This document shows, one piece after another, positions 49,901 to 57,795 of a stretch of 64,000 nt of DNA. The position numbers and the translations under genes are program-made. The notes under the pieces were generated by a model that worked only from the letters and a program-made list of their open reading frames with translations, did not search any database and was not told the DNA's origin. Every line of letters starts with the position of its first letter. Position 1 is the first letter of the stretch. This DNA comes from Pseudomonas fluorescens (GTDB lineage Bacteria > Pseudomonadota > Gammaproteobacteria > Pseudomonadales > Pseudomonadaceae): contig NZ_JSAK01000043.1 in NCBI RefSeq assembly GCF_000802965.1, positions 1 through 64,000 on the forward strand. The letters are read 5' to 3'.

Positions 49901-50641
49901 GCGTACGGCAAAGCTGAAACCATGCGCTTCGTGTTTGCCAAAATTGGCCATGCGGATGTTGTTCAGGTACCCCTTGTTGATCATGTAGTGGGTAGAAATG
50001 GTATCGCCGAGAAACACGTCAGCCTGGTCAAAAGCTACGGCATTGATCGCATTCTGGTACGACGGATAGGACGTGATGATCGCCTTCGGGTACAGGGCCT
50101 TCACTTCCTCCAGCGGCAAATAGTGATACACCATGCTCAGCCGCAGGCCTGCGAGGCCATCGGTCAGCGACCGGGTTTCCCCTTCACGCGTGACCAGCAC
50201 CGGTTGATCCACGGCATAGGGTGTGGAGAGCACGATTTCAGCATTGTGCGCCTCGAAGCCATTGGCGGTGCCGAGCAGATCGACTTCGCCCCTTTCGAGC
50301 GCCTCGATTGCAGCGCCCCGGGACGCAAAGCGCTGAACCTTGATAGGCAAACCGGTGACTTTTCCAAGAATACCTGCGTAGTCGGCAGTGAAGCCTTCAT
50401 AGTCGCGGCCGCTGATGGTCAGGTCGAAGGGGGGATAATCCGGTGCTGATGTTCCAAGGAGCAGTTCTGTTCTGTTATCGACCCACTGTCGTTGTGATTG
50501 ATCCAGTTGGACTTCCACGTGCCCGGCCGTCGAGCGACTGAGCAAGGTGTAGCGTTCACTGCCCTGGGCTGCAAACAAGGCGGTACTCAGGCATAAGCCA
50601 GCGGTCATCAGAATCAGGTAATCCTTTAAACGACGGGGCAT
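47000..50641 (-). CDS. BvgS/EvgS-type hybrid sensor kinase
   Basis: 1213 aa from the ATG at 50641 with a modest GAG upstream; a GTG at 50653 overlapping the regulator stop is the alternative. Order: signal peptide, two periplasmic solute-binding (SBP3) domains (about 55-275 and 295-520), one membrane helix (about 540-560), PAS (about 580-690), HisKA with MSHEIRTPMN (H725), HATPase, receiver (IADCNMPVMNG) and a C-terminal HPt (IAHKIKDAARIV). All phosphorelay residues are present. Probable partner is the response regulator just upstream. Confidence 0.92.
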   Translation of the reverse strand: MPRRLKDYLILMTAGLCLSTALFAAQGSERYTLLSRSTAGHVEVQLDQSQRQWVDNRTELLLGTSAPDYPPFDLTISGRDYEGFTADYAGILGKVTGLPIKVQRFASRGAAIEALERGEVDLLGTANGFEAHNAEIVLSTPYAVDQPVLVTREGETRSLTDGLAGLRLSMVYHYLPLEEVKALYPKAIITSYPSYQNAINAVAFDQADVFLGDTISTHYMINKGYLNNIRMANFGKHEAHGFSFAVRKNNPELLGIINTMLMAIPTSERENIAKRWSAGSDILLTDHKLELSYSEERWLAQHPVVRVVANEALAPLTFFDNDGNFRGVAADLLELIRLRTGLRFDIQRSRNDSEMIQRINDNQADLIAALLPSAHRDTLLNFSRPYLQNSYVLLTRKGTDSPTNLAQLEGKRLAIAQGNPLMDYLRNEFPQIHLIETPDTFSAVEMLAEGRAEGTVNSLVIANYFISSRLFEHTLQISTTIGTEQAAFSLATGRDAKELNDILNKALLSIAPEELGIINSRWRGYSASTQNTWRNYQRLFYQIVIGASVLLLISVAWNAYMRRQINQRKTAERALNDQFEFMRSLVNGTPHPIYVRDRQGLLQSCNDSYLLAFGTQREDVIGKNCIQGVLSNAFEAREYHADYQRVVAEGKPLILDRPLHIGSRRLTIYHWILPYRDSSGEVQGIIGGWVDISERRQLLDDLRCAKERADEANRAKSTFLATMSHEIRTPMNAVIGMLELTLKRIEQDHPDRPAIDVAYHSAKDLLELIGDILDIARIESGHLSLSPQRANLWETVASVVRIFDGLARQKNLDLVLEFNPVDPAFDVLLDPLRFKQVLSNLVSNAIKFTEQGQIRIIVTLNPGADLEQVHMLLQVQDSGIGISERDQQRLFEPFAQADSAGPSARRGTGLGLVISRSLCERMGGSLQLSSQPGVGTQVEMSLQLPTLPPETGVKMAEAQIPAITAPLNVLVVDDHAANRLLMCQQLEFLGHRFSTAADGQAGFEVWKSGTYDLVIADCNMPVMNGYELAKAIRRQEQQTQQPPCTVLGFTANAQPEEILRCKQAGMDDCLFKPLTLTALSQWVEGIEPTALGPAFSLEGFELMTGGNPVLNRRLLTELLNSNHLDKEELLALSGSTNRQLFLDIAHKIKDAARIVQASRLIDSCEMLEAACRDEFQPDKVAECCKTMERALLELDQALLKQIAQNDESRMIEP

Positions 50642-50649
50642 GCTGTTTC

Positions 50650-51276
50650 TCACACCAATGCGTTGCGTTTAGCCATTTCGATGAGTTCAACAAGGGATTT
50701 TGCCTTGAGTTTCTGCATTAGCCGTTTTTTATAAGTGCTGACTGTTTTGTTACTCAGGAACATGCCTTTGGCAATTTCCTTGTTGGTGCGACCTTGGGCA
50801 AAAAGTTGTAATACCATTAGTTCCCGATCGTTGACTGACTTGAAAAGTTCCAGTTCTGCCCAGCGTGCGTCGTCGCAACGAACCGGGTTGAGTGCTTCAC
50901 TTGGAAAGTAGTTGTAACCTGACAATACCGCCTTGATTGCACTGACCAGTTCGCTGAGATCTTCTTGCTTGCAAACATATCCAGAAGCACCGGACTGCAT
51001 GGAGCGAATACCAAAAAGTGTCGGTGATTGCGCAGTTAATACCAATGTTTTGAGGGGGGTGTTCATAGCGTTGAAACGGGCAAGTACTTCCAGGCCATCC
51101 AGTTTTGGAATGCTGATGTCGAGAATGACCAGATCGGGCATGCATTCACGAACCATCTGCATGGCGTCGACCCCATTATCAGTCTCGCCGATGACTTTAT
51201 AGCCTTCGTGTTCCAGCAACATGCGAACGGCAAGTCGAATGACAGGGTGATCGTCGACAATAAAAACGGAGTTCAT
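50650..51276 (-). CDS. BvgA/EvgA-type response regulator (NarL/LuxR family)
   Basis: 208 aa from the ATG at 51276 with GGGA upstream. N-terminal receiver with VDDHP, the phospho-acceptor LVILDISIP and the lysine in SGYVCKQED; C-terminal LuxR helix-turn-helix (GRTNKEIAKGMFLSNKTVSTYKKR, in part). Its stop falls next to the BvgS-like start, so the pair is co-translated. Expected to take the phosphate from the kinase HPt and act as a transcription factor. Confidence 0.93.
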   Translation of the reverse strand: MNSVFIVDDHPVIRLAVRMLLEHEGYKVIGETDNGVDAMQMVRECMPDLVILDISIPKLDGLEVLARFNAMNTPLKTLVLTAQSPTLFGIRSMQSGASGYVCKQEDLSELVSAIKAVLSGYNYFPSEALNPVRCDDARWAELELFKSVNDRELMVLQLFAQGRTNKEIAKGMFLSNKTVSTYKKRLMQKLKAKSLVELIEMAKRNALV

Positions 51277-51476
51277 AATAAAATCCCATGCGAGCTCAAA
51301 TAAAGCGCGCACCTTATCTCAGATAGTTGATGTGACGTATGAACTGACCTACCTGTAGCAGCAATATAGGAATGTTCCTACATGAGAAAAAGAAAGGGCT
51401 TACGTGCTAATTGGATTTCTGATGAGGATGTATGAAGTTTTTCATGTCTGTTTCTATATTGGTTGAATCTTTTTTA

Positions 51477-51866
51477 CTACTGAATCAAGGTCAATAGTTT
51501 TCTGAATTCGGATTGTTTCAAGGGCTTGCTCAAGTAACCCAGCAGGGGCAGCCCATTGATGTTGGCGGTGTTTTCAAGCCTGTCCAGCTCGGCGGGTGTC
51601 AGGCTACTTAGAAGTATCGCCTGTTTGATCATCCCTCGATGACTGGCAAATTTCACCAGGTCCAGCCCGCAGAGATCGGGTAGGCATTGGTCGCATAGAA
51701 GAATATCGAAGGGTTGCACCGAGGTGAGCATTTGTTGCAATGCCCCTTCGGCACTGTCCGTGGTGGTGAGTTGAGTGAAGCCGTAGCTCTCGAGCAGACA
51801 TTGAGTCGCCATGAGCTGAAACGGATGATCTTCCACCAGCAAAATACGCAGATTGTCTTTGATCAT
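51477..51866 (-). CDS. Stand-alone receiver-domain protein
   Basis: 129 aa from the ATG at 51866 (MIKDNLRILLVEDHPFQ); an upstream in-frame ATG at 51893 is less likely. One CheY-like receiver with acidic VED, phospho-acceptor ILLCDQCLP, a serine in ILLSSL and the lysine of LSKPLK. No output domain. It may feed or drain phosphate from the BvgS-like relay whose regulator gene starts 200 bp downstream on the same strand. Confidence 0.88.
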   Translation of the reverse strand: MIKDNLRILLVEDHPFQLMATQCLLESYGFTQLTTTDSAEGALQQMLTSVQPFDILLCDQCLPDLCGLDLVKFASHRGMIKQAILLSSLTPAELDRLENTANINGLPLLGYLSKPLKQSEFRKLLTLIQ

Positions 51867-52045
51867 GTTATTTACGCTTCTTGTGTCGAACAAAGTAAGC
51901 GTGATTGTTTCGCGAGGATACCGGGCAATCGATCAGTTCACTCGGCATGAGTTGTAGGGGAATTCAGCGCGAGTTGAATGCCTTTCGTTTTTAGGTGGCT
52001 AATCAGCCATTACGGGAGACGTAATGGCTGATCAGACGATTCGCA

Positions 52046-53374
52046 TCAGTGCCGGGAGCGACCGGTCATTTCCAGCGCCATGTCGCTAGCATAGCTATCG
52101 GTCATGCCGGCGATGAAGTCGATCATCCGCAGGAATGAAGCGTGCAGAGGGCCGTGTGGGTCGGGCGCGTTGTTGCCCAGCAGGTCGAGAACCCGACGGC
52201 TCTTGAAGGACGGGGTTCGACCGTTGTGTTGTTCCAGCGCCGCGCCACAGAAGGCGTTGAGCAGGATTTCCAGCGTCGTATATGCGCCGATTTCGTGCAG
52301 CGTCTTGCGCTTGTCCTGGAAGATTTTTTTGCGCGCCATGTCCTTGGCATTCAGGACGCAACGCTTGGCAGGACCGTGCATATGCTCCACCAGGTCGCCG
52401 GGCAGTGTACCGGCCAGCAGCGTGTCTTGTTGCTCGACGAACGCTCGGGCGGCGGCATTGGTCAGGTGTTCGATGGCTTTGCCCCGCAGGATTGCCAATT
52501 TGCGCCGACGCGAATCATCAGGACCGAGCATACGATAGGTTTCCGGCAGATCGTCGCCCACCAGGTCAAGCAACAGCGACTCGACTTCGGCGTACTCCAG
52601 CAACTCCATTTCGAGGCCGTCTTCCAGGTCGATCAAGGCGTAGCAAATGTCATCGGCGGCCTCCATCAGGTACACCAACGGATGACGTGCCCAGCGCTGG
52701 TCTTCAAGCTGAGGCAAACCGAGTTTATGGGCGATCTGCTCCAGCAGCGGCAACTCGCTCTGGTAGCAACCGAACTTATGCTTTTTGTAGCCCAGGGAGT
52801 CGGCGTGTTTTGCCGTCCATGGATATTTCAGGTAGGTACCAAGGGTGGCGTAGGTCAGGCGCGTGCCGCCGTCGAACTGGTGATACTCAAGTTGCGTCAG
52901 AACCCGAAAGCCTTGGGCGTTACCTTCGAAATTGAGGAAGTCATTGCGTTCGGCTTCGCTCATTGCATCCAGCCAGCCACGACCGGCAGCCTGCTGGAAC
53001 CAGTGCCGAATCGCATCTTCGCCGGAGTGGCCGAAAGGGGGATTGCCGATGTCATGGGCCAGGCAAGCCGATTGCACCACCATTCCCAGGTCACTCGGAT
53101 CGCACCAGTCGGGCAGGGCGCTACGGATGGTTTCGCCCACGCGCATACCCAGGGAGCGGCCGACGCAACTGACCTCCAGCGAGTGGGTCAGGCGCGTGTG
53201 GATATGGTCGTTACTGGTGACTGGATGAACCTGGGTCTTGCGCCCCAGGCGGCGAAACGCCCCGGAGAAAATGATACGGTCATGGTCTTTGTGAAAAGGG
53301 CTGCGACCGAGCTCTTCCGGACTGTGCAGCGGTTTTCCAAGGCGTTCGCGGGTAAGCAGGGTTTGCCAATCCAA
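52046..53374 (-). CDS. dgt: dGTP triphosphohydrolase-like protein
   Basis: 442 aa from a TTG at 53374, supported by GGAGAG about 10 nt upstream and by the standard N terminus LLTRERLGKP. HD-domain metal ligands lie in HTRLTHSLEV and CLAHDIGNPPFGHSGE. Dgt-family enzymes cut dNTPs to deoxynucleosides and triphosphate, trimming dNTP pools. This member belongs to the shorter group; its dGTP preference is not certain. Confidence 0.93.
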   Translation of the reverse strand: MDWQTLLTRERLGKPLHSPEELGRSPFHKDHDRIIFSGAFRRLGRKTQVHPVTSNDHIHTRLTHSLEVSCVGRSLGMRVGETIRSALPDWCDPSDLGMVVQSACLAHDIGNPPFGHSGEDAIRHWFQQAAGRGWLDAMSEAERNDFLNFEGNAQGFRVLTQLEYHQFDGGTRLTYATLGTYLKYPWTAKHADSLGYKKHKFGCYQSELPLLEQIAHKLGLPQLEDQRWARHPLVYLMEAADDICYALIDLEDGLEMELLEYAEVESLLLDLVGDDLPETYRMLGPDDSRRRKLAILRGKAIEHLTNAAARAFVEQQDTLLAGTLPGDLVEHMHGPAKRCVLNAKDMARKKIFQDKRKTLHEIGAYTTLEILLNAFCGAALEQHNGRTPSFKSRRVLDLLGNNAPDPHGPLHASFLRMIDFIAGMTDSYASDMALEMTGRSRH

Positions 53375-53442
53375 GGCTGGTTCTCTCCGTCAGGTGACTG
53401 AGCCCTTAGCTTCCCGGTTCGCAACATGACCTGCAAGCGGAA

Positions 53443-54606
53443 CTACAGCCCGACGGCATCGATATCGATGAGCAGCAGGCGTTCGCCATTGTCGAAAAAT
53501 TGCCCGGCGGTAAGGCAATACTGATTGCTGGTGGCGTCGCGGTAGGTGTTGGAGAGGGTCAGCCGACGCTCATCGCCACCTTCAGCCAGCAGGTGATAAA
53601 AGTAGGGACGCCAGGACCAGTTATGCCCCAGGTAGCGGTTGTCGGCGAACCAGCCGCTGTTGCGCCATTCAAGGTTCGGCGTCAACTGTGTTCCGAGGCG
53701 ATCGCATTGATAGAAGCGCAACAGCCAGGGAAATGCATCCAGTCGTGGCAGGGCGCTCAACGGAGCGCGGGCCTGAGCCCAGGCTTGCAGGATCGCCATC
53801 AATTCGCTCAGCTGCTGACGCATGATCATCAGGCGACTGCGCTCGGCCAGTTTCTGTTGAACATAGCGTTGACGCAGTTGCGCGAAACGCTCGACGAAAG
53901 CATCGCTGGCAAAGAAGTTTTCTTGCGCCCCGGCGAACAGAAAGCCCTGCACGTAGCGTGAACCGCACTCCAGGGCGAAATTGAGTTGAGCTTCGGTTTC
54001 CACCCCTTCGGCGATGATCCAGCAACCGGTTTTCTCGGCCATTTGCGCCAGTGCCATGACCACCTCGCTGCTCGGTCCACCCAACGCCGCCGCCTGGAAC
54101 AGGCGCATGTCCAGCTTGAGAATGTCCGGTTGCAATGCCAATACGCGATCGAGTTGCGAGTAGCCGGCACCGAAGTCGTCGATGGCGATGCGTGCACCGG
54201 CCTGGCGGTAACGTGCCACCACGTGTGCCAGTCGCTGGATGTCGCCACCCAGTTCGGTGATCTCGAAGACGATTCGCCGTGGATCGACGCCATGCCGGCT
54301 CAGTTGCTTTAGGCTTGGCAGCGGCTGGTCCGGACGCAAGCGGCTGATCCAGCGTGGGGAAATGTTCAGGCTGAGAAACCAGTCGGAAGGCGCCTCATGC
54401 AAACGACTCAAGGCGTTATCGCGCAGTTGGCGATCCAGGCGACGCAGGGCGATAGCATTGGTTCGCGGGTCAGCGAACAGGGGCCCAACCGACGTCAGTT
54501 GACCATTGTGCTGGCGCAGTCGACCCAGTGCCTCGACACCGGCGATACGGCCGGTGGCGGTATCGATGAACGGCTGAAAGCAGGCGAGCGGTTGCCCGTC
54601 GATCAC
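53443..54606 (-). CDS. EAL-domain protein with C-terminal sensory (YkuI-like Cache) domain
   Basis: 387 aa from a GTG with a perfect AAGGAGG 6 nt upstream. The EAL domain occupies residues 1 to about 245, with EALGR, LNISPR, FEITE, DDFGAGYS, LKLD, EGVET and YVQGFLF, so the catalytic and metal residues for cyclic di-GMP hydrolysis look intact. A helical linker leads to a C-terminal domain with GWFADNRYLGHNWSWRPYF and TLSNTYRDATSNQYCLT, typical of the YkuI C-terminal Cache fold. No membrane helix or signal: a cytosolic sensor. Confidence 0.9.
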   Translation of the reverse strand: MIDGQPLACFQPFIDTATGRIAGVEALGRLRQHNGQLTSVGPLFADPRTNAIALRRLDRQLRDNALSRLHEAPSDWFLSLNISPRWISRLRPDQPLPSLKQLSRHGVDPRRIVFEITELGGDIQRLAHVVARYRQAGARIAIDDFGAGYSQLDRVLALQPDILKLDMRLFQAAALGGPSSEVVMALAQMAEKTGCWIIAEGVETEAQLNFALECGSRYVQGFLFAGAQENFFASDAFVERFAQLRQRYVQQKLAERSRLMIMRQQLSELMAILQAWAQARAPLSALPRLDAFPWLLRFYQCDRLGTQLTPNLEWRNSGWFADNRYLGHNWSWRPYFYHLLAEGGDERRLTLSNTYRDATSNQYCLTAGQFFDNGERLLLIDIDAVGL

Positions 54607-54732
54607 AAGGCCTCCTTAGTAGATCTTGTTTTTGGATGGAGCCTGCTTTCCGGGTAGGCACGCAGGATTGAACCCCTCGATAAAGAGGTTCATCCCACAG
54701 GTATTGCAAGAATGCAGCCAGATCGTGATGGC

Positions 54733-55077
54733 TCAGTGTTTGTTCGAAGAGCCCTGCATGACCAGTTTGATCAGAGGCCCCAACGTGGTGCCGAGGCGAA
54801 CCAAACGGGTCAGGCTACTCATCCCGCCGCCGGTTTTCGCACCCTTGCCAGTCAGAAAACCCAGTAGAGTCACCGCGGCCACGCCCCAGAGCGGTGCGTG
54901 CTTAATGCCGAAGCCATCCTGCAGGTTTTGTGACATTCCGCGCACACGCTGCAAGGGCTGCAACAGTTGAGCGGATTCGTGGCGGATTTCCTGGCGATGC
55001 ATTTCCATGCGCAAGCGAATCAACGCCTTGCGCATTTCCGTACGCGAGCTGTTGCGAGGCAGTTCAGGCAGGTTCAT
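54733..55077 (-). CDS. Small membrane-associated protein, third gene of a yqjDE-type operon
   Basis: 114 aa. A charged helical N-terminal half with an R(K)ALIRLRMEMHRQEIR stretch and a hydrophobic segment (about residues 65-80). Its start overlaps the yqjE-like stop by ATGA, so it is co-translated. In E. coli the same position holds yqjK, but I cannot confirm sequence kinship. Function unknown. Confidence 0.75.
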   Translation of the reverse strand: MNLPELPRNSSRTEMRKALIRLRMEMHRQEIRHESAQLLQPLQRVRGMSQNLQDGFGIKHAPLWGVAAVTLLGFLTGKGAKTGGGMSSLTRLVRLGTTLGPLIKLVMQGSSNKH

Positions 55078-55463
55078 GGCAGCAGGCGCTCCCGATCATT
55101 GGCCAATTCTTCCAAAGTGCCATGGAAGGGCGAGGACTCATCGAAGATGGCCGCCCTCAAACGCATCCCGCAGAACACGCATGCAAGGGTGTAGAACACG
55201 CAGAGTGCGATGATGGCGGGCAGGCGATAGGTGTCCCAGAACACGATCAACACCAGCGTCGACAATCCCACCAACAGCAACAACGCGAACACCAGCGCCA
55301 GGCCTGCAAACAGCAACAGGCTGACGGTGCGGGCTTTTTGCTCCTGCAATTCGATGCCGAACAGTTCGACGTGGCTGTGCAGCAACCCTAAAACGGCGGC
55401 GCCCAGGCGTCGCGATGAGGAACTTGCGCCCGTCTCGGACGAGCCGATTTCATCGATTGCCAT
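55074..55463 (-). CDS. yqjE: YqjE-like phage-holin-family membrane protein
   Basis: 129 aa from the ATG at 55463. Two membrane helices (about residues 46-70 and 76-100), preceded by an amphipathic ELFGIELQEQKAR segment typical of the actinobacterial holin-like / YqjE family. Between the yqjD-like gene (2-bp gap) and the small third gene (4-bp overlap). Role unknown; YqjD relatives tie ribosomes to the inner membrane. Confidence 0.85.
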   Translation of the reverse strand: MAIDEIGSSETGASSSSRRLGAAVLGLLHSHVELFGIELQEQKARTVSLLLFAGLALVFALLLLVGLSTLVLIVFWDTYRLPAIIALCVFYTLACVFCGMRLRAAIFDESSPFHGTLEELANDRERLLP

Positions 55464-55465
55464 AA

Positions 55466-55780
55466 TCAGCGCCGGGTTGCCAGCAGGCCAATGAGGAAAC
55501 CCACGCCGGCGGCAATGCCCACCGATTGCCATGGGTTGGCCTGGACATAGTCTTCGGTGGCGGTCACGGCAGCCTGACCGCGTTCGCGCAAGGAGTCTTC
55601 GGTCAGTTTCAAGGTTTCGCGTGCACGCAACAGACTGTCGTGAATTTGTTCGCGCAACTCATCGGCCTGATCACCAGCCAGGGAAGCGGTGTGTTCCAGC
55701 AATCGTTCAGTGTCGCTGACCAGGGTTTGAAAGTCGGTCATCAGAATTTCTTGAGCAGTCTTTGCCTTGATGCTGGCCAT
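55466..55780 (-). CDS. yqjD: YqjD/ElaB/DUF883-family protein
   Basis: 104 aa from the ATG at 55780. A long charged helical region with LLEHTASLAGDQADELREQI and LRERGQAA, then the hallmark NPWQSVGIAAGVGFLIGLL tail-anchor helix and a basic end (ATRR). YqjD and ElaB of E. coli are inner-membrane, ribosome-binding proteins made in stationary phase. First gene of the three-gene minus-strand operon, transcribed away from amtB. Confidence 0.92.
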   Translation of the reverse strand: MASIKAKTAQEILMTDFQTLVSDTERLLEHTASLAGDQADELREQIHDSLLRARETLKLTEDSLRERGQAAVTATEDYVQANPWQSVGIAAGVGFLIGLLATRR

Positions 55781-56106
55781 TGGTGATCTCCGTAAGTGGC
55801 TTCTGTTGCGTTCGAGTATGAGCCTTGCGCGAAGGTTCAGTACAAATGACTGGTACAACTTTTGCTGTGTCGTGGTGCGTTAGCCCGCGCCCATGCGCTG
55901 TTGCTGGGCAAGATTCCAGTAAAACCTTAACTCAAACAATCGAAACCCGCGCATATGTCCCGGTCGTGATTGGCCTTGACGAACCCTGTGCTCCAAAGCG
56001 GTTCGTCGGGAGAGACTTGCTCGATCTGACAAGTCTCAACTTGGTGCATGGATTGCCCGCGCGAACTGCTTTGGTGCTTTTTTCAGCCTTAAGGTCTGCC
56101 AAATCC
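55781..56106. promoter_or_regulatory. yqjD/amtB divergent control region
   Basis: 326 bp. It holds the sigma-54 promoter for amtB at 55851-55866 and then about 230 bp of leader before the amtB ATG at 56107. No convincing gene in the leader. GATCTGACAAGTCTC / GAGACTTGCTCGATC-like complementary stretches near 56011-56040 could fold. Confidence 0.6.
55851..55866 (+). promoter_or_regulatory. Sigma-54 promoter ahead of amtB
   Basis: TGGTACAACTTTTGCT matches the sigma-54 pattern TGGYACRNNNNTTGCW at every fixed position, with correct GG and GC spacing. No clear NtrC site pair was found by eye. Confidence 0.8.
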
Positions 56107-57315
56107 ATGGAAAATCTGCAAAGCGCTGTGGACACTCTGGTCCATAGCTCCAATACGTTGTTCATCCTCATCGGTGCGGTGATGGTGCTGGCCATGCACG
56201 CCGGCTTCGCCTTTCTTGAAGTCGGGACGGTCCGGCAAAAAAACCAGGTCAATGCATTATCGAAGATTCTCAGTGACTTCGCTGTTTCGACCCTTGCCTA
56301 CTTCTTTATAGGCTATTGGATTTCCTACGGCGTCACTTTCATGCAACCGGCGGCTGTGATTAATGCTGATCACGGCTACGGGCTGGTGAAGTTTTTCTTT
56401 CTGCTGACCTTTGCTGCGGCGATCCCGGCCATCATTTCCGGTGGCATCGCCGAGCGCGCCCGGTTCGTCCCGCAACTGTGTGCGACAGCACTGATCGTGG
56501 CATTCATCTATCCCTTTTTCGAGGGCATGATCTGGAACGGCAACCTGGGTCTGCAAGCCTGGTTACTCGCGCATTTTGGCGCCAGCTTCCATGATTTCGC
56601 CGGTTCCGTAGTGGTCCACGCCATGGGCGGCTGGCTGGCGCTGGCGGCGGTGTTGCTGCTGGGGCCGCGCAATGGTCGTTATCGCGAGGGGCGGCTGGTG
56701 GCGTTCGCGCCGTCGAGCATTCCTTTTCTGGCGTTGGGCTCGTGGATCCTGATCGTCGGCTGGTTCGGTTTCAACGTGATGAGCGCGCAAACCCTGCAAG
56801 GGGTAAGCGGGCTGGTAGCGGTGAACTCGTTGATGGCCATGGTCGGCGGAACGGTGTCGGCATTGATCGTCGGGCGCAACGACCCGGGTTTTCTGCATAA
56901 CGGCCCACTGGCCGGGCTCGTGGCGATCTGCGCCGGTTCCGACCTGATGCACCCCGTGGGCGCATTGGCCACCGGTGCCATCGCGGGCGCGCTATTTGTC
57001 TGGTGCTTTACTGCCGCTCAAGGCAAGTGGCATATCGACGATGTGCTGGGTGTCTGGCCGCTGCATGGTCTGTGTGGCGCATGGGGCGGAATTGCCTGTG
57101 GCATTTTCGGTCAGAGCGCGTTGGGTGGATTGGGCGGAGTGAGTCTGGTCAGTCAGTTGATCGGTACTGCATTGGGCGTGGTCGTGGCGCTGGCCGGTGG
57201 CTTCGCGGTTTACGGCGTGATCAAGGCGTTTCATGGTCTGCGCCTGAGTCAGGAAGAAGAGTATTACGGCGCAGACTTGTCGGTGCACAAGATCGGCGCC
57301 GTCAGTCAGGATTAG
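56107..57315 (+). CDS. amtB: Ammonium transporter AmtB
   Basis: 402 aa from the ATG at 56107 (MENLQSAVDTL). About 11 membrane helices. Family blocks include FAFLEVGTVRQKN, the DFAGSVVVHAMGG region with a pore histidine, and the later DDVLGVWPLHGLCGAWGG with the second histidine. It conducts ammonium. No glnK lies beside it, so it is an orphan copy, possibly a second Amt. The sigma-54 promoter implies control by nitrogen status through NtrC. Confidence 0.93.
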   Translation: MENLQSAVDTLVHSSNTLFILIGAVMVLAMHAGFAFLEVGTVRQKNQVNALSKILSDFAVSTLAYFFIGYWISYGVTFMQPAAVINADHGYGLVKFFFLLTFAAAIPAIISGGIAERARFVPQLCATALIVAFIYPFFEGMIWNGNLGLQAWLLAHFGASFHDFAGSVVVHAMGGWLALAAVLLLGPRNGRYREGRLVAFAPSSIPFLALGSWILIVGWFGFNVMSAQTLQGVSGLVAVNSLMAMVGGTVSALIVGRNDPGFLHNGPLAGLVAICAGSDLMHPVGALATGAIAGALFVWCFTAAQGKWHIDDVLGVWPLHGLCGAWGGIACGIFGQSALGGLGGVSLVSQLIGTALGVVVALAGGFAVYGVIKAFHGLRLSQEEEYYGADLSVHKIGAVSQD

Positions 57316-57390
57316 CGGCGTGTCTCATTGGCTCGACGGCATTTCGGGGCAGGCCTAGAATAGGCACACAATTTTTTTGGAAGAGCGCTC

Positions 57391-57627
57391 ATGCTTCCTG
57401 AATGTCAGCTGTTCGGCACGCTTGGGTGCCATCTCTGCGAAGTAGCCGAAGCCATGTTGATGGAGTTTGTCGAGCGCGGCTTGCTGGTGGAGCTGGTGGA
57501 CATTGCCGAGGACGAAACATGGTTCGAAGCCTACAGCCTGCGAATTCCGGTCTTGCGCCGGGTTGATACGGGGGCTGAGCTGGGCTGGCCCTTCAGCGCC
57601 GACGAAGTGGTTGCGTTCCTGCGCTAA
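57391..57627 (+). CDS. Glutaredoxin-family small redox protein
   Basis: 78 aa with thioredoxin-fold spacing. The redox motif is CHLC at residues 13-16, the cis-proline is in RIPVLRR. GGAAGAG lies 7 nt before the ATG. Resembles short glutaredoxin-like proteins (DUF836-like), whose substrates are unknown. Follows amtB after 75 bp. Confidence 0.85.
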   Translation: MLPECQLFGTLGCHLCEVAEAMLMEFVERGLLVELVDIAEDETWFEAYSLRIPVLRRVDTGAELGWPFSADEVVAFLR

Positions 57628-57704
57628 CAGTTTTTGCAATGAGCGCGATCCGCCCGTCGCACTTTACGATTGATCCCCTTGGCTTAAGTGATGCGATTCG
57701 GATA

Positions 57705-57720
57705 CTGTATGCGCATACAG
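57705..57720 (+). promoter_or_regulatory. LexA box
   Basis: CTGTATGCGCATACAG: perfect palindrome with CTGT-N8-ACAG and the TA-rich flanks of the gamma-proteobacterial LexA site. It overlaps a -10-like TACTGT after a TTGGCT (57679), 76 bp before the GTG start of the next gene. Confidence 0.8.
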
Positions 57721-57795
57721 TTATTCGGATTGCTGCCTTGCCGCCGCTGGTTTTTGGGTTTGAGCGGGCAAGTCCGGGCGTCAGAGGGATGAATC

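Noticed and set aside
52142..53401. A 419-codon open frame on the plus strand
   Set aside because: Antisense to dgt; dgt motifs on the opposite strand are decisive.
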